Origin: a bacterium BMS3Bbin07
GTDB taxonomy: Bacteria; Nitrospirota; Thermodesulfovibrionia; Thermodesulfovibrionales; JdFR-85
Assembly: GCA_002898135.1 (NCBI GenBank)
Contig: BDTQ01000221.1
Location: 1-13,008, forward strand
Length of the DNA: 13,008 nt
Reading direction: 5' to 3'
Made by a program: the position numbers and the translations under genes. Each line of letters starts with the position of its first letter. Positions within the stretch are counted from its first letter, which is position 1. The notes below the pieces were generated by a model that worked only from the letters and a program-made list of their open reading frames with translations, ran no database searches and was not told the origin of the DNA. Shown one piece after another: positions 5,726 to 11,900 of this stretch.

Positions 5726-6904
5726 TTATTCTCTAACCCCGATATATTCTTTCAGGGTCCCTGTCTTTCCGGTATCCAGGATTCCGGTCATCTCCTTGAT
5801 AACAGCCTCTGCATCTTCAGGCATGAAGTCCCTTCCGCCAAGGCCGTAAATCTTGTTGACCATCAGGGGGCTGGAGCCTGCGGCCATCATGGCCGAGGCA
5901 ATCTCCATGTACATTGGTCCAAAACCACCAAAGGAATCAGCCCTGTCAAATACACATATAACCTTTGCGTCACCCAATGCCTCTGCAATCTCCTCATAAG
6001 GGAACGGTCTGAAAAGCCGTGGTTTCAGCAGTCCCACTCTTATCCCCTTGTTCCTGAAGTCATCTACAACGTCCTTGGCAGTGCCGGCTGCAGAGTTGAG
6101 CAGGACAATGGCAATTTCAGCATCATCGAGCCTGTAGGGCTCAAAGAGGCCGTAACTCCTGCCCGATATCTTTTCAAACTCCCTGGCCACCTCAAGTGTA
6201 ACCTTCTTTGCCTTGTTTATGGCCTCATGCTGGGCCCTTTTGAACTCTATATAAAAGTCCGGAAGCACAAGTGGCCCGTAAGTTACAGGCTTGTCAACAT
6301 CGAGGAGCGGGTATTTTGGTTTGAACTCCCCTATAAAATCCCTGATGACCTCATCCGGCAGGAACTCCATGCTCTCAATTGAGTGACTTATTATGAAGCC
6401 ATCCATGCATACCATTGCAGGAAGCCTTATATCCTCATGCTCTGCAATCCTTACAGCCTGAAATATGTTGTCATATGCCTCCTGGGCATTTTCTGAATAA
6501 AGCTGAATCCATCCGCAGTCCCTTGAGCCCATTCCATCGGAGTGATCGCCGTGGATATTGATGGGGGCGGAGAGTGCCCGGTTTACAAGTGTCATTGCTA
6601 TTGGAAGCCTCATGCCTGAGGCAATATGGAGCATCTCCCACATCAGGGCAAGTCCCTGTGAAGATGTGGCTGTCATTACCCTTCCTCCAGCTGCTGAAGC
6701 GCCTATGCAGGCGCTCATGGCACTGTGTTCACTCTCCACAGTGACAAGTTCCGTATCCACCACACCGTCTGATACAAAGGATGCAAACCTCTGCATAATC
6801 TCTGTTGAGGGTGTGATTGGATAGGCGGCACAGACGTCAGGGTTTATCTGTCTCATGGCCTCTGCCAGGGCCTGGTTTCCTGTAATTGCAAGTTTTTTAC
6901 CCAT
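5726..6904 (-). CDS. porA: Pyruvate (2-oxoacid):ferredoxin oxidoreductase, alpha subunit
   Basis: The alpha subunit contributes substrate and thiamine diphosphate binding to the POR complex. The 392-residue protein starts with the domain carrying YPITPST (28-34; Thr31 aligns with the pyruvate-contacting Thr of Desulfovibrio PFOR) and the Glu-bearing VESEHSAM (56-63) that activates the cofactor. ATSSQGLALMWEM follows at 79-91. NRALSAPINIHGDHSD (108-123) includes the Arg that contacts the pyruvate carboxylate. The C-terminal half holds the transketolase-like KPRLFRPFP region and the FGPMYMEI segment. These residues favour pyruvate as substrate. The start is preceded by GGAGGG and lies 1 bp after porD. 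A long antisense open frame across this gene has no recognisable product. Confidence 0.94.
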   Translation of the reverse strand: MGKKLAITGNQALAEAMRQINPDVCAAYPITPSTEIMQRFASFVSDGVVDTELVTVESEHSAMSACIGASAAGGRVMTATSSQGLALMWEMLHIASGMRLPIAMTLVNRALSAPINIHGDHSDGMGSRDCGWIQLYSENAQEAYDNIFQAVRIAEHEDIRLPAMVCMDGFIISHSIESMEFLPDEVIRDFIGEFKPKYPLLDVDKPVTYGPLVLPDFYIEFKRAQHEAINKAKKVTLEVAREFEKISGRSYGLFEPYRLDDAEIAIVLLNSAAGTAKDVVDDFRNKGIRVGLLKPRLFRPFPYEEIAEALGDAKVICVFDRADSFGGFGPMYMEIASAMMAAGSSPLMVNKIYGLGGRDFMPEDAEAVIKEMTGILDTGKTGTLKEYIGVRE

Positions 6905-6905
6905 A

Positions 6906-7199
6906 TTAGTTGCCCTCCTCTACCATCACGATGGCCTTCTTTCCCTTCTTCCCGGGACATTCATGAGCACATACTCCACAGCCCTTGCAGTGCCCGTAAT
7001 CAAATTCACCTCTCTTGCTGTCCTTTACCGTGACGGAAGAGTCAGGGCAGTATATCCAGCAGAAGAGACATTGAATACAGTTTTCCTCTATCCATTGAGG
7101 TCTGGAGGCACGCCATGAACCAGTGTTGTACTGTTCTGCATTACCTGCCTCAGGGATAATCGCCCCTATCTCCAGTTCTTTCCATCCCTTTAGTTTCAT
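6906..7199 (-). CDS. porD: Pyruvate (2-oxoacid):ferredoxin oxidoreductase, delta (ferredoxin-like) subunit
   Basis: This 97-residue subunit relays electrons from the beta-subunit cluster to external ferredoxin. It has two [4Fe-4S] motifs, CIQCLFCWIYCP (about 42-53) and CKGCGVCAHECP (about 71-82), after an N-terminal extension containing the GSWRASRPQW segment that is typical of POR delta subunits. It overlaps porC by 4 bp (ATGA at 7199-7196) and porA begins 1 bp after its stop, so synthesis of the subunits is likely translationally coupled. It differs from the second ferredoxin-like gene at 9592, which lacks this N-terminal extension. Confidence 0.93.
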   Translation of the reverse strand: MKLKGWKELEIGAIIPEAGNAEQYNTGSWRASRPQWIEENCIQCLFCWIYCPDSSVTVKDSKRGEFDYGHCKGCGVCAHECPGKKGKKAIVMVEEGN

Positions 7200-7771
7200 C
7201 CTTCTTTAACCTCCTCATAGCCTCTTCTGGTTGCTTCCAGATTGCCTGTGATAATCTTTTCGGAAAATTTACTGCCAAAACTCCCCTTTACATCATCAAG
7301 AAGGGTCTGAATATCCGTTATCCCCGATGCCTTGATAAGGGCTCCAAGCACGCATGAATTCGGGAGGGGTCTTCCGATGGTCTCCATGGCGATTGTGCTT
7401 GCATCAATCGTAAAGAGTTTCTGACTATCCTTCAGCTTCAGCCTTTTCCTTATTTCTTCCGGTGTCTTGTGTGTGTTGATCACGAACATGGCATCATCCG
7501 GAGTCCCTTCCGTGATATCAATGCTCTCAATGAGGGTTGCATCCATGACAACTACAATTTTCGGATGGCTAACCGGACAGTGAAGCCTCAGGGGTTTTGA
7601 ACTTATCCGGTTATATGCCCTGAGAGGTGCACCTGCCCTTTCAGGGCCGTACTCAGGAAATGCCTGTACATTCTTGCCGCCGCTCAGACATGCGTCAGCC
7701 AATACCTTGGCAGCAGTAACAGTGCCCTGTCCACCCCTGCCATGCCATCTGATCTCAATCGTTTCGCTCAT
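7196..7771 (-). CDS. porC: Pyruvate (2-oxoacid):ferredoxin oxidoreductase, gamma subunit
   Basis: The gamma subunit is the structural, CoA-interacting part of the POR complex. The domain begins immediately with IEIRWHGRGGQGTVTAAKVLA, followed by AFPEYGPERAGAPLRAYNRIS, and ends in a region containing LPNSCVLGALIKASG; all are hallmarks of the POR/KOR gamma family. The ATG at 7771 is chosen over an in-frame ATG at 7786 because GGAGG sits 8 bases upstream of it, whereas the earlier ATG has no ribosome-binding site and actually abuts that GGAGG. This gives 191 residues. It is the first gene of porC-porD-porA-porB and overlaps porD by 4 bp. A plausible promoter lies at 7872-7843. Confidence 0.93.
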   Translation of the reverse strand: MSETIEIRWHGRGGQGTVTAAKVLADACLSGGKNVQAFPEYGPERAGAPLRAYNRISSKPLRLHCPVSHPKIVVVMDATLIESIDITEGTPDDAMFVINTHKTPEEIRKRLKLKDSQKLFTIDASTIAMETIGRPLPNSCVLGALIKASGITDIQTLLDDVKGSFGSKFSEKIITGNLEATRRGYEEVKEG

Positions 7772-7776
7772 AAAGG

Positions 7777-7787
7777 ATTCCTCCATT
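7777..7787 (-). promoter_or_regulatory. Ribosome-binding site that fixes the porC start
   Basis: On the minus strand GGAGG occurs 8 bases before the ATG at 7771. It overlaps or immediately follows the alternative upstream ATG (7786-7784), which makes that upstream start unlikely. Confidence 0.6.
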
Positions 7788-7842
7788 GTTTCTATACTTG
7801 GTTTGGATTGGAAAATCTCGTGATAAGAGTCAAGTGCTCTCT

Positions 7843-7872
7843 ATTCTATTAAATTAACAAGTGTTATTTCAA
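7843..7872 (-). promoter_or_regulatory. Probable sigma-70-type promoter for the por operon
   Basis: Reading the minus strand, TTGAAA (7872-7867) and TAGAAT (7848-7843) each match 5 of 6 consensus bases and are 18 bp apart. Transcription would begin near 7836 and leave a leader of about 65 bases before the porC ATG at 7771. No operator was recognised. Confidence 0.45.
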
Positions 7873-7922
7873 GAAGATTAGCAATATAACCGTCTTTTTG
7901 GCCTTTTTTTCTCTGATACTGT

Positions 7923-7928
7923 TATGAT
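7923..7928 (+). promoter_or_regulatory. Possible -10 element of recN
   Basis: TATGAT lies 11 bp before the recN ATG in a very AT-rich stretch. If used, the transcript would start about 5 bases before the ATG, and no Shine-Dalgarno sequence is visible, so recN may be translated from a nearly leaderless mRNA. No convincing -35 box lies at standard spacing, and no E. coli-type or Bacillus-type LexA box was seen. Confidence 0.25.
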
Positions 7929-7939
7929 AATTTTTTATA

Positions 7940-9595
7940 ATGTTGAGAGAAATAAGAATAAAAAACTTTGCAATTGTGGACAAACTCAGCCTCTCCTTTG
8001 AAGAAGGCCTGAATGTAATAACAGGGGAGACAGGGGCCGGCAAGTCCCTTGTGGTGGACGCCATTGAGCTGGTACTTGGGGGCAGGGCGAGTTCAGACTC
8101 TGTCAGGGCCGGTGCTGATGAGGCATGGATAGAGGCCTTTTTTGAGATAAAGGATAGCCTTCTGCTTGATTCAATCGGTATTGCCTGTGAGGATGGTGTG
8201 ATCGTAAAACGGGTGGTTTCGAGTACCGGACGAAGCAGGGCCTATATTAACGACTCCCTGGTAACCATACAGACCCTTTCAGCTTTTGGCAAAGACCTTG
8301 TCGACCTGCATGGCCAGCATGAACACCAGAGTCTGCTCTCACCTGCTGTCCAGAGGGGGCTTGTTGATTCTTTTGGGAGACTTGACGGCCTTGTAAAAGA
8401 GGTGGATAAACTCCATGACAGATACCGGAGCCTGCTCAATACCATTACAGATATAAAGGAGAAGGCAAGGGAGCGGGCACAGAGGATAGACCTTCTGAGG
8501 TATCAGATTGCCGAGATTGATGCAGCAGGACTTCAGGGTGGAGAAGAGGATGGGCTGCGTGAAGAGAAGGCAATCCTTTCCAACCTTACTCATCTGAGAT
8601 ACCTTGGAGAGTCAGCCTTTTCAGTCCTGAAAGATGAGGACGGCTCTGTCCTGGAGAAACTCGGTATGCTTCTTGGCAATATCGAAGAGCTTAGTCGGAT
8701 AGATGCCTCTGCGGCAGAGGTGCTGAAGGTTTTAAGAGATGCAGATTCCCTGCTGCAGGATGCTGCCTCTTCCCTGCGCGAGATCAAGGAGATGTATGAT
8801 TGTGAGCCGCAGAGACTTGAAGATGTGGAATCAAGGTTGGCACTTATTGAAGACCTTCAGAGGAAGTATGGTGAGACAGTGGAGAGCATCCTTGACTATA
8901 GAAAGAAGGCAGCAGCGGAGCTTGAGGATTTAGAGGGACTTGAGGAACGGGGTGCAGAGATTGAGGATGAGATGGAAAAGATTCACTTGGCATTGATGGA
9001 GAAGGCCGACTCCCTCAGCAGGGAGAGGAAAAGGACAGCCCGGAGGATTGAGGGTATGTTAAGGAAAGTACTCTCCGAACTTGCTTTCAGCCACCCTGAT
9101 TTCAGGATAGAGGTTACAGAGATACCCATCATGTCAACAGGCATTGACAGGGTCGATTTTCTCTTCTCTGCCAATCCCGGTCAGCCGCCGCGCCCCCTCA
9201 ACAAGGTTGCCTCAGGCGGGGAACTATCAAGGCTGATGCTTGCCCTGAAGAGCGTATTTGCAGATGTGGACAGAGTGCCGGTACTGGTCTTTGATGAGGT
9301 GGACGCAGGGGTGGGGGGACAGACCGCCGAATCAGTTGGGGAGCGGTTGAGGAGACTTTCAGAGAGACACCAGGTTATATGTATCACACACCTGCCGCAG
9401 ATTGCTTCAAGGGCGGTTTTTCATCTCCTTGTGACCAAGGAGGAGGAAGGAGCGGGGGTTGCGGTGACGGTCAGGGGACTTGACCAGGATGAGCGGGTAA
9501 GGGAGATTGCGAGGATGCTCAGCGGCTCTGTGAGCGGGCCGTCTCTAAGACATGCCGAGGAGTTACTGCGCAAAAAGCGGGATGAAGGGCGATGA
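7940..9595 (+). CDS. recN: DNA repair ATPase RecN
   Basis: RecN is an SMC-like ATPase that acts with RecA in repair of DNA double-strand breaks. The 551-residue protein has the expected layout. The N-terminal ATPase half begins MLREIRIKNFAIVDKLSLSF and carries the Walker A motif GETGAGKS (29-36). LHGQHEHQSLL follows, then a charged coiled-coil middle (roughly 150-360). The C-terminal ATPase half has the signature ASGGELSRLMLALK (S425-E428 core), Walker B VLVFDEVDAGVGG (Asp452, Glu453) and ICITHLPQIAS. The ATG at 7940 gives the standard N-terminus. It is divergent from the por operon and overlaps the ferredoxin-like gene at 9592 by 4 bp. A perfect 10-bp direct repeat, GATGAAGGGC, sits at its very end (9581-9600). 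Confidence 0.97.
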   Translation: MLREIRIKNFAIVDKLSLSFEEGLNVITGETGAGKSLVVDAIELVLGGRASSDSVRAGADEAWIEAFFEIKDSLLLDSIGIACEDGVIVKRVVSSTGRSRAYINDSLVTIQTLSAFGKDLVDLHGQHEHQSLLSPAVQRGLVDSFGRLDGLVKEVDKLHDRYRSLLNTITDIKEKARERAQRIDLLRYQIAEIDAAGLQGGEEDGLREEKAILSNLTHLRYLGESAFSVLKDEDGSVLEKLGMLLGNIEELSRIDASAAEVLKVLRDADSLLQDAASSLREIKEMYDCEPQRLEDVESRLALIEDLQRKYGETVESILDYRKKAAAELEDLEGLEERGAEIEDEMEKIHLALMEKADSLSRERKRTARRIEGMLRKVLSELAFSHPDFRIEVTEIPIMSTGIDRVDFLFSANPGQPPRPLNKVASGGELSRLMLALKSVFADVDRVPVLVFDEVDAGVGGQTAESVGERLRRLSERHQVICITHLPQIASRAVFHLLVTKEEEGAGVAVTVRGLDQDERVREIARMLSGSVSGPSLRHAEELLRKKRDEGR

Positions 9596-9822
9596 AGGGC
9601 AGGGTCGAGATAGACAGGGAAATCTGTAAGGGTTGTGATTACTGTGTTATTACATGCCCGATGGGGATAATAGAGACGGATTCCGTGTTCAACAAGGCCG
9701 GCTATTATCCTGTAAGGCTGACAGACCCTGATAAGTGTACCGGGTGCGTGCTCTGTGCCGAGGTCTGTCCTGAGTTGGCGATTATGGTCTGGCGGGAAAG
9801 CGTTGAGCAGGAGAAAGCATAA
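9592..9822 (+). CDS. 2x[4Fe-4S] ferredoxin-type protein, resembles 2-oxoglutarate:ferredoxin oxidoreductase delta subunit
   Basis: This 76-residue electron-transfer protein has two cluster motifs, CKGCDYCVITCP (12-23) and CTGCVLCAEVCP (49-60), separated by a short link that contains FNKAGYYPVRL. The motif order, the MKGRVEIDREICKGC start and the aromatic NKAGYYP linker are typical of KorD (delta) subunits of 2-oxoglutarate or related 2-oxoacid:ferredoxin oxidoreductases, which normally lie just before korA, korB and korC. Here those genes are absent: the gene is followed by a gap and then convergent genes. It begins within the recN stop region (ATGA overlap at 9592-9595), so its translation is probably coupled to recN. 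It could be a displaced KOR subunit working with genes elsewhere or a free-standing ferredoxin; the sequence does not decide this. Confidence 0.85.
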   Translation: MKGRVEIDREICKGCDYCVITCPMGIIETDSVFNKAGYYPVRLTDPDKCTGCVLCAEVCPELAIMVWRESVEQEKA

Positions 9823-9902
9823 GAATTATTTTGACAGGATTAACAGGATATTTTTATTTTATTAAACCGGCAAATAAATACAGAGTTTTTAGCTGGTTAA
9901 AA

Positions 9903-9917
9903 GTTTGTTGCACAAAC
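9903..9917. repeat. Small palindrome in left arm
   Basis: GTTTGT and ACAAAC form a 6-bp stem around a 3-base loop, TGC. A degenerate counterpart lies in the right arm of the fold-back element (around 10033-10053). Confidence 0.5.
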
Positions 9918-9934
9918 AGAAAAAAAACGATATA

Positions 9935-9960
9935 TGTCATTCTGAATTTATTTCAGAATC
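9935..9960. repeat. REP-like palindrome, left copy
   Basis: TGTC is followed by a perfect 8-bp stem ATTCTGAA / TTCAGAAT (9939-9946 and 9952-9959) around a 5-base loop. A short conserved head followed by a hairpin is the layout of REP (repetitive extragenic palindromic) sequences. Its partner lies in inverted orientation at 10008-10030. Confidence 0.6.
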
Positions 9961-9981
9961 TCTAAGAATCAATGACTTATG

Positions 9982-9992
9982 AGACGCAGTCT
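9982..9992. repeat. Palindrome on the axis of the fold-back element
   Basis: AGAC and GTCT form a 4-bp stem around GCA. Its centre (9987) coincides, within a few bases, with the midpoint of the terminal repeats. Confidence 0.4.
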
Positions 9993-10007
9993 ATTCGCCT
10001 TGCCACG

Positions 10008-10030
10008 CCTGAAACAAGTTCAGGGTGACA
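10008..10030. repeat. REP-like palindrome, right copy (inverted)
   Basis: CCTGAA and TTCAGG (10008-10013 and 10019-10024) form a 6-bp stem with a 5-base loop, followed by GTGACA. Its reverse complement matches 9935-9957 at 18 of 23 positions, and all five differences are transitions. Confidence 0.6.
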
Positions 10031-10108
10031 AAACAAGAGTTTACACAACAAGTTCTTAAGTGGTTGATTTTGACGAATATGTCTCTCTGAATAGTTGCCA
10101 GGTTAATA

Positions 10109-10123
10109 TTTACTTTACTTTAC
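10109..10123. repeat. 5-bp tandem repeat (TTTAC x3)
   Basis: Three perfect copies of TTTAC are followed by a partial copy, just inside the right terminal repeat of the fold-back element. The left arm has a related but imperfect T/A-rich stretch at the same relative place. Confidence 0.6.
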
Positions 10124-10141
10124 TTTATCCTGTTAATCCTG

Positions 10142-10981
10142 TTAATCCCGTCTGATTTCTGTTTCTCTTGTTTTTCTGACAAACTCGTAAATGGTGATTG
10201 CAGCAGTTGAGGCTACATTGAGGCTCTCGGCACTCCCATATATGGGTATCCTGAGGCTGCAGGCTGCCTCCTGCCTTATCTCCTTGCTTACCCCCCGCGT
10301 CTCATTTCCAAAGACCAGCGCGCCACTGCCCTCAAGGTCAAACTCAAATATTGTCTTGTCTGCCTCAGGTGCTGTAATCAGGATGGGGATATTATGTTCC
10401 CTGCACCACTCAAGGAAATCCTCTCTTTCTGCCAGGACAATGTCCAGGCTGAAGACACTTCCTGCGGAAGCCCTTATCACCTTGGGATTAAAGGGGTTGG
10501 CAGAGCCCTTGAGTGAGATGAAGGCCCTGATGCCTGCACCGTCACAGACCCTGATGATTGTTCCTGTATTGCCGGGGTCCTGTATTGTGTCGGATACGAC
10601 GAAGAGTTCGTCCTTTTTCGGGGAAAGGTCATGGATATTCCTTGCCTTTACCTTGCAGATTGCTATTATCCCCTGGGGTGTAACGGTGTCGGATATTTGA
10701 GCCATCCGGTCTTTGTCTATAACGAATACCGGTATGGTGAGACCGGTAAGTTTTTCGAGTATGGCGTCGTAGTCCGCCTCCTTCAGAACGTCCTCTGTGA
10801 TGAGTGCCGACTTGATTGCGGCCCCGGTTTCAATGGCCATTGCGAGGGGCCTTGGCCCTTCAATCAGTACCTCGCCGGAGAGGCTTTGGGGGGCGGGTGC
10901 ATACTTTTCAGGCCTGCTTCTCAGTTTGAGGACCTTCTTTATTGCCGGGTTATGCAGGGACTGAAGGGTCTTCGGCTTCAT
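10142..10981 (-). CDS. SpoU/TrmH-family RNA 2'-O-methyltransferase
   Basis: This enzyme transfers a methyl group from SAM to a ribose 2'-OH in rRNA or tRNA. The 279-residue protein has an N-terminal substrate-binding domain (LHNPAIKKVLKL at 9-20, VLIEGPRPLAMAIETG at 38-53) and a C-terminal knotted SPOUT domain with all three motifs: DTIQDPGNTGTIIRVCDGAG (131-150), LVFGNETRGVS (222-232) and IPIYGSAESLNVASTAAI (245-262). The domain order is that of the RlmB/TsnR-like group; the target nucleotide cannot be named. The ATG lies within the end of the upstream membrane-protein gene (32-bp overlap). The last three codons and the stop (Arg-Arg-Asp-stop) fall within the terminal repeat of the adjacent fold-back element, so the native C-terminus may have been replaced. 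Confidence 0.93.
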   Translation of the reverse strand: MKPKTLQSLHNPAIKKVLKLRSRPEKYAPAPQSLSGEVLIEGPRPLAMAIETGAAIKSALITEDVLKEADYDAILEKLTGLTIPVFVIDKDRMAQISDTVTPQGIIAICKVKARNIHDLSPKKDELFVVSDTIQDPGNTGTIIRVCDGAGIRAFISLKGSANPFNPKVIRASAGSVFSLDIVLAEREDFLEWCREHNIPILITAPEADKTIFEFDLEGSGALVFGNETRGVSKEIRQEAACSLRIPIYGSAESLNVASTAAITIYEFVRKTRETEIRRD

Positions 10982-11900
10982 TTTTAACCCTCCATTTTAT
11001 GTATACGATTATTCCGGGCAGAGAGCCCACTGTGTAGGCAAAAAACCATGCAAGGGATATCGAGGTGGCTACCTGGGGAGAGATTCCTGTAAGCCCCAGG
11101 AGCATTACAAACGCCCCCTCCCTGATGCCGATCCCTGATATGGATATGGGGAGGGTTGTGAGTGTGTTTATTATGGGGATGAAGAGAAAGTATTCCACCA
11201 GTGAAGCATCTGCACCAATACCGACAGATAATATATAGACGGAGATGATTCCAAAGACCTGTATGATGATTGAAAGGGCAAAGGCCTTTAACAGAATGAC
11301 AGGGGAGTGCTTCAGCTTACTGAAATACTTATGAAAACGCCGTATGGTTGAAAACCTTTTTCCGATCTTGAGGACAAAGATAAAGAAACTGATTGCTATA
11401 AAGATCATTGCTATTACAGGTACTGCCCATTCCACACCAGTGCCCCGTATTTTGTTTATTCCAAAGGGAATGGCGGTAAGTCCGAGGGTGATCATTGCCA
11501 GAAATCCCATATACCTGTCGGCAAAGACCGTTGCGAGAGACAGGGAACCCCTCTCTGTGTCCTTGTAAAGATAGTAGGTCCTGACTGCATCTCCACCGAC
11601 TATGCCGGGCAGGAAACGGTTGAAAAAGGCCCCCATGAGGTAGAGCGAGAAGAGCCTGAAGGTGCTCATGTTACCGAAATTCTTTCCAAGTGGTGTAAGC
11701 AGCACCTTCCACCTGATGGTTGATGTAAACAGGGACATTAAATAGAGCACCAGTGCGGCAACGAAGCTTAAGGGGTTCATCTCCCTGAGAGTGAGATATA
11801 CTTCACGAATCCCTGCCTTCCTCAATACAAAATAGAGGATGGCAGAGCTTATGGTCATCTTCACCAGTAGCGTGAATATTTTATTTCTCTTTTTGGCCAA
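10950..11900 (-). CDS. Integral membrane protein of the YbhN/AglD (lysylphosphatidylglycerol synthase TM-region) family
   Basis: This 316-residue protein is a polytopic inner-membrane protein with about eight hydrophobic segments (for example 14-26, 45-60, 83-95, 131-147, 159-178, 205-228, 236-250, 280-300). Family motifs are present: FFNRFLPGIVGGDAVRTYYL (92-111), the VFADRYMG segment (125-132) and ISISGIGIREGAF (252-264). The family includes the membrane half of MprF and many stand-alone proteins beside glycosyltransferases; translocation of a lipid is a common suggestion but is unproven for this type. It starts with TTG at 11900, supported by AAGGAG four bases upstream, and overlaps the glycosyltransferase gene by 20 bp. 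The first 14 residues are basic, as expected for a cytoplasmic N-terminus. Confidence 0.88.
   Translation of the reverse strand: MAKKRNKIFTLLVKMTISSAILYFVLRKAGIREVYLTLREMNPLSFVAALVLYLMSLFTSTIRWKVLLTPLGKNFGNMSTFRLFSLYLMGAFFNRFLPGIVGGDAVRTYYLYKDTERGSLSLATVFADRYMGFLAMITLGLTAIPFGINKIRGTGVEWAVPVIAMIFIAISFFIFVLKIGKRFSTIRRFHKYFSKLKHSPVILLKAFALSIIIQVFGIISVYILSVGIGADASLVEYFLFIPIINTLTTLPISISGIGIREGAFVMLLGLTGISPQVATSISLAWFFAYTVGSLPGIIVYIKWRVKNEAEDPSVPA

Larger units (their letters stand above)
9833..10152. mobile_element. Fold-back (MITE-like) element with terminal inverted repeats, no transposase
   Basis: This 320-bp stretch fills the gene-free gap between the ferredoxin-like gene and the RNA methyltransferase gene. 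Its ends are inverted repeats: GACAGGATTAACAGGAT at 9833-9849 and ATCCTGTTAATCCCGTC at 10136-10152 (16 of 17 complementary), with one additional 9-bp unit at the right end. Further in, the arms still match imperfectly: attaaaccggcaa against attaacctggcaa, an approximately 21-base pair of TTGTTG-containing segments (15 of 21), and REP-like palindromes at 9935-9960 and 10008-10030 (18 of 23). A small palindrome at 9982-9992 sits on the axis. No coding sequence and no clear target-site duplication were found. Mobility is inference; it could also be an immobile repeat or a double-sided transcription terminator. Confidence 0.5.

Noticed and set aside
5540..6382. Long antisense open frame (about 280 codons) opposite porA and the porA-porB gap
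   Set aside because: Its translation has no recognisable domain, it runs through the 7-bp repeat array, and the opposite strand encodes well-conserved PorA.
7787..7939. por-recN intergenic region searched for a LexA box, riboswitch or small RNA
   Set aside because: Neither CTGT-N8-ACAG nor GAAC-N4-GTTC was found, and no strong structure was visible apart from short imperfect repeats; only the por promoter candidate was retained.
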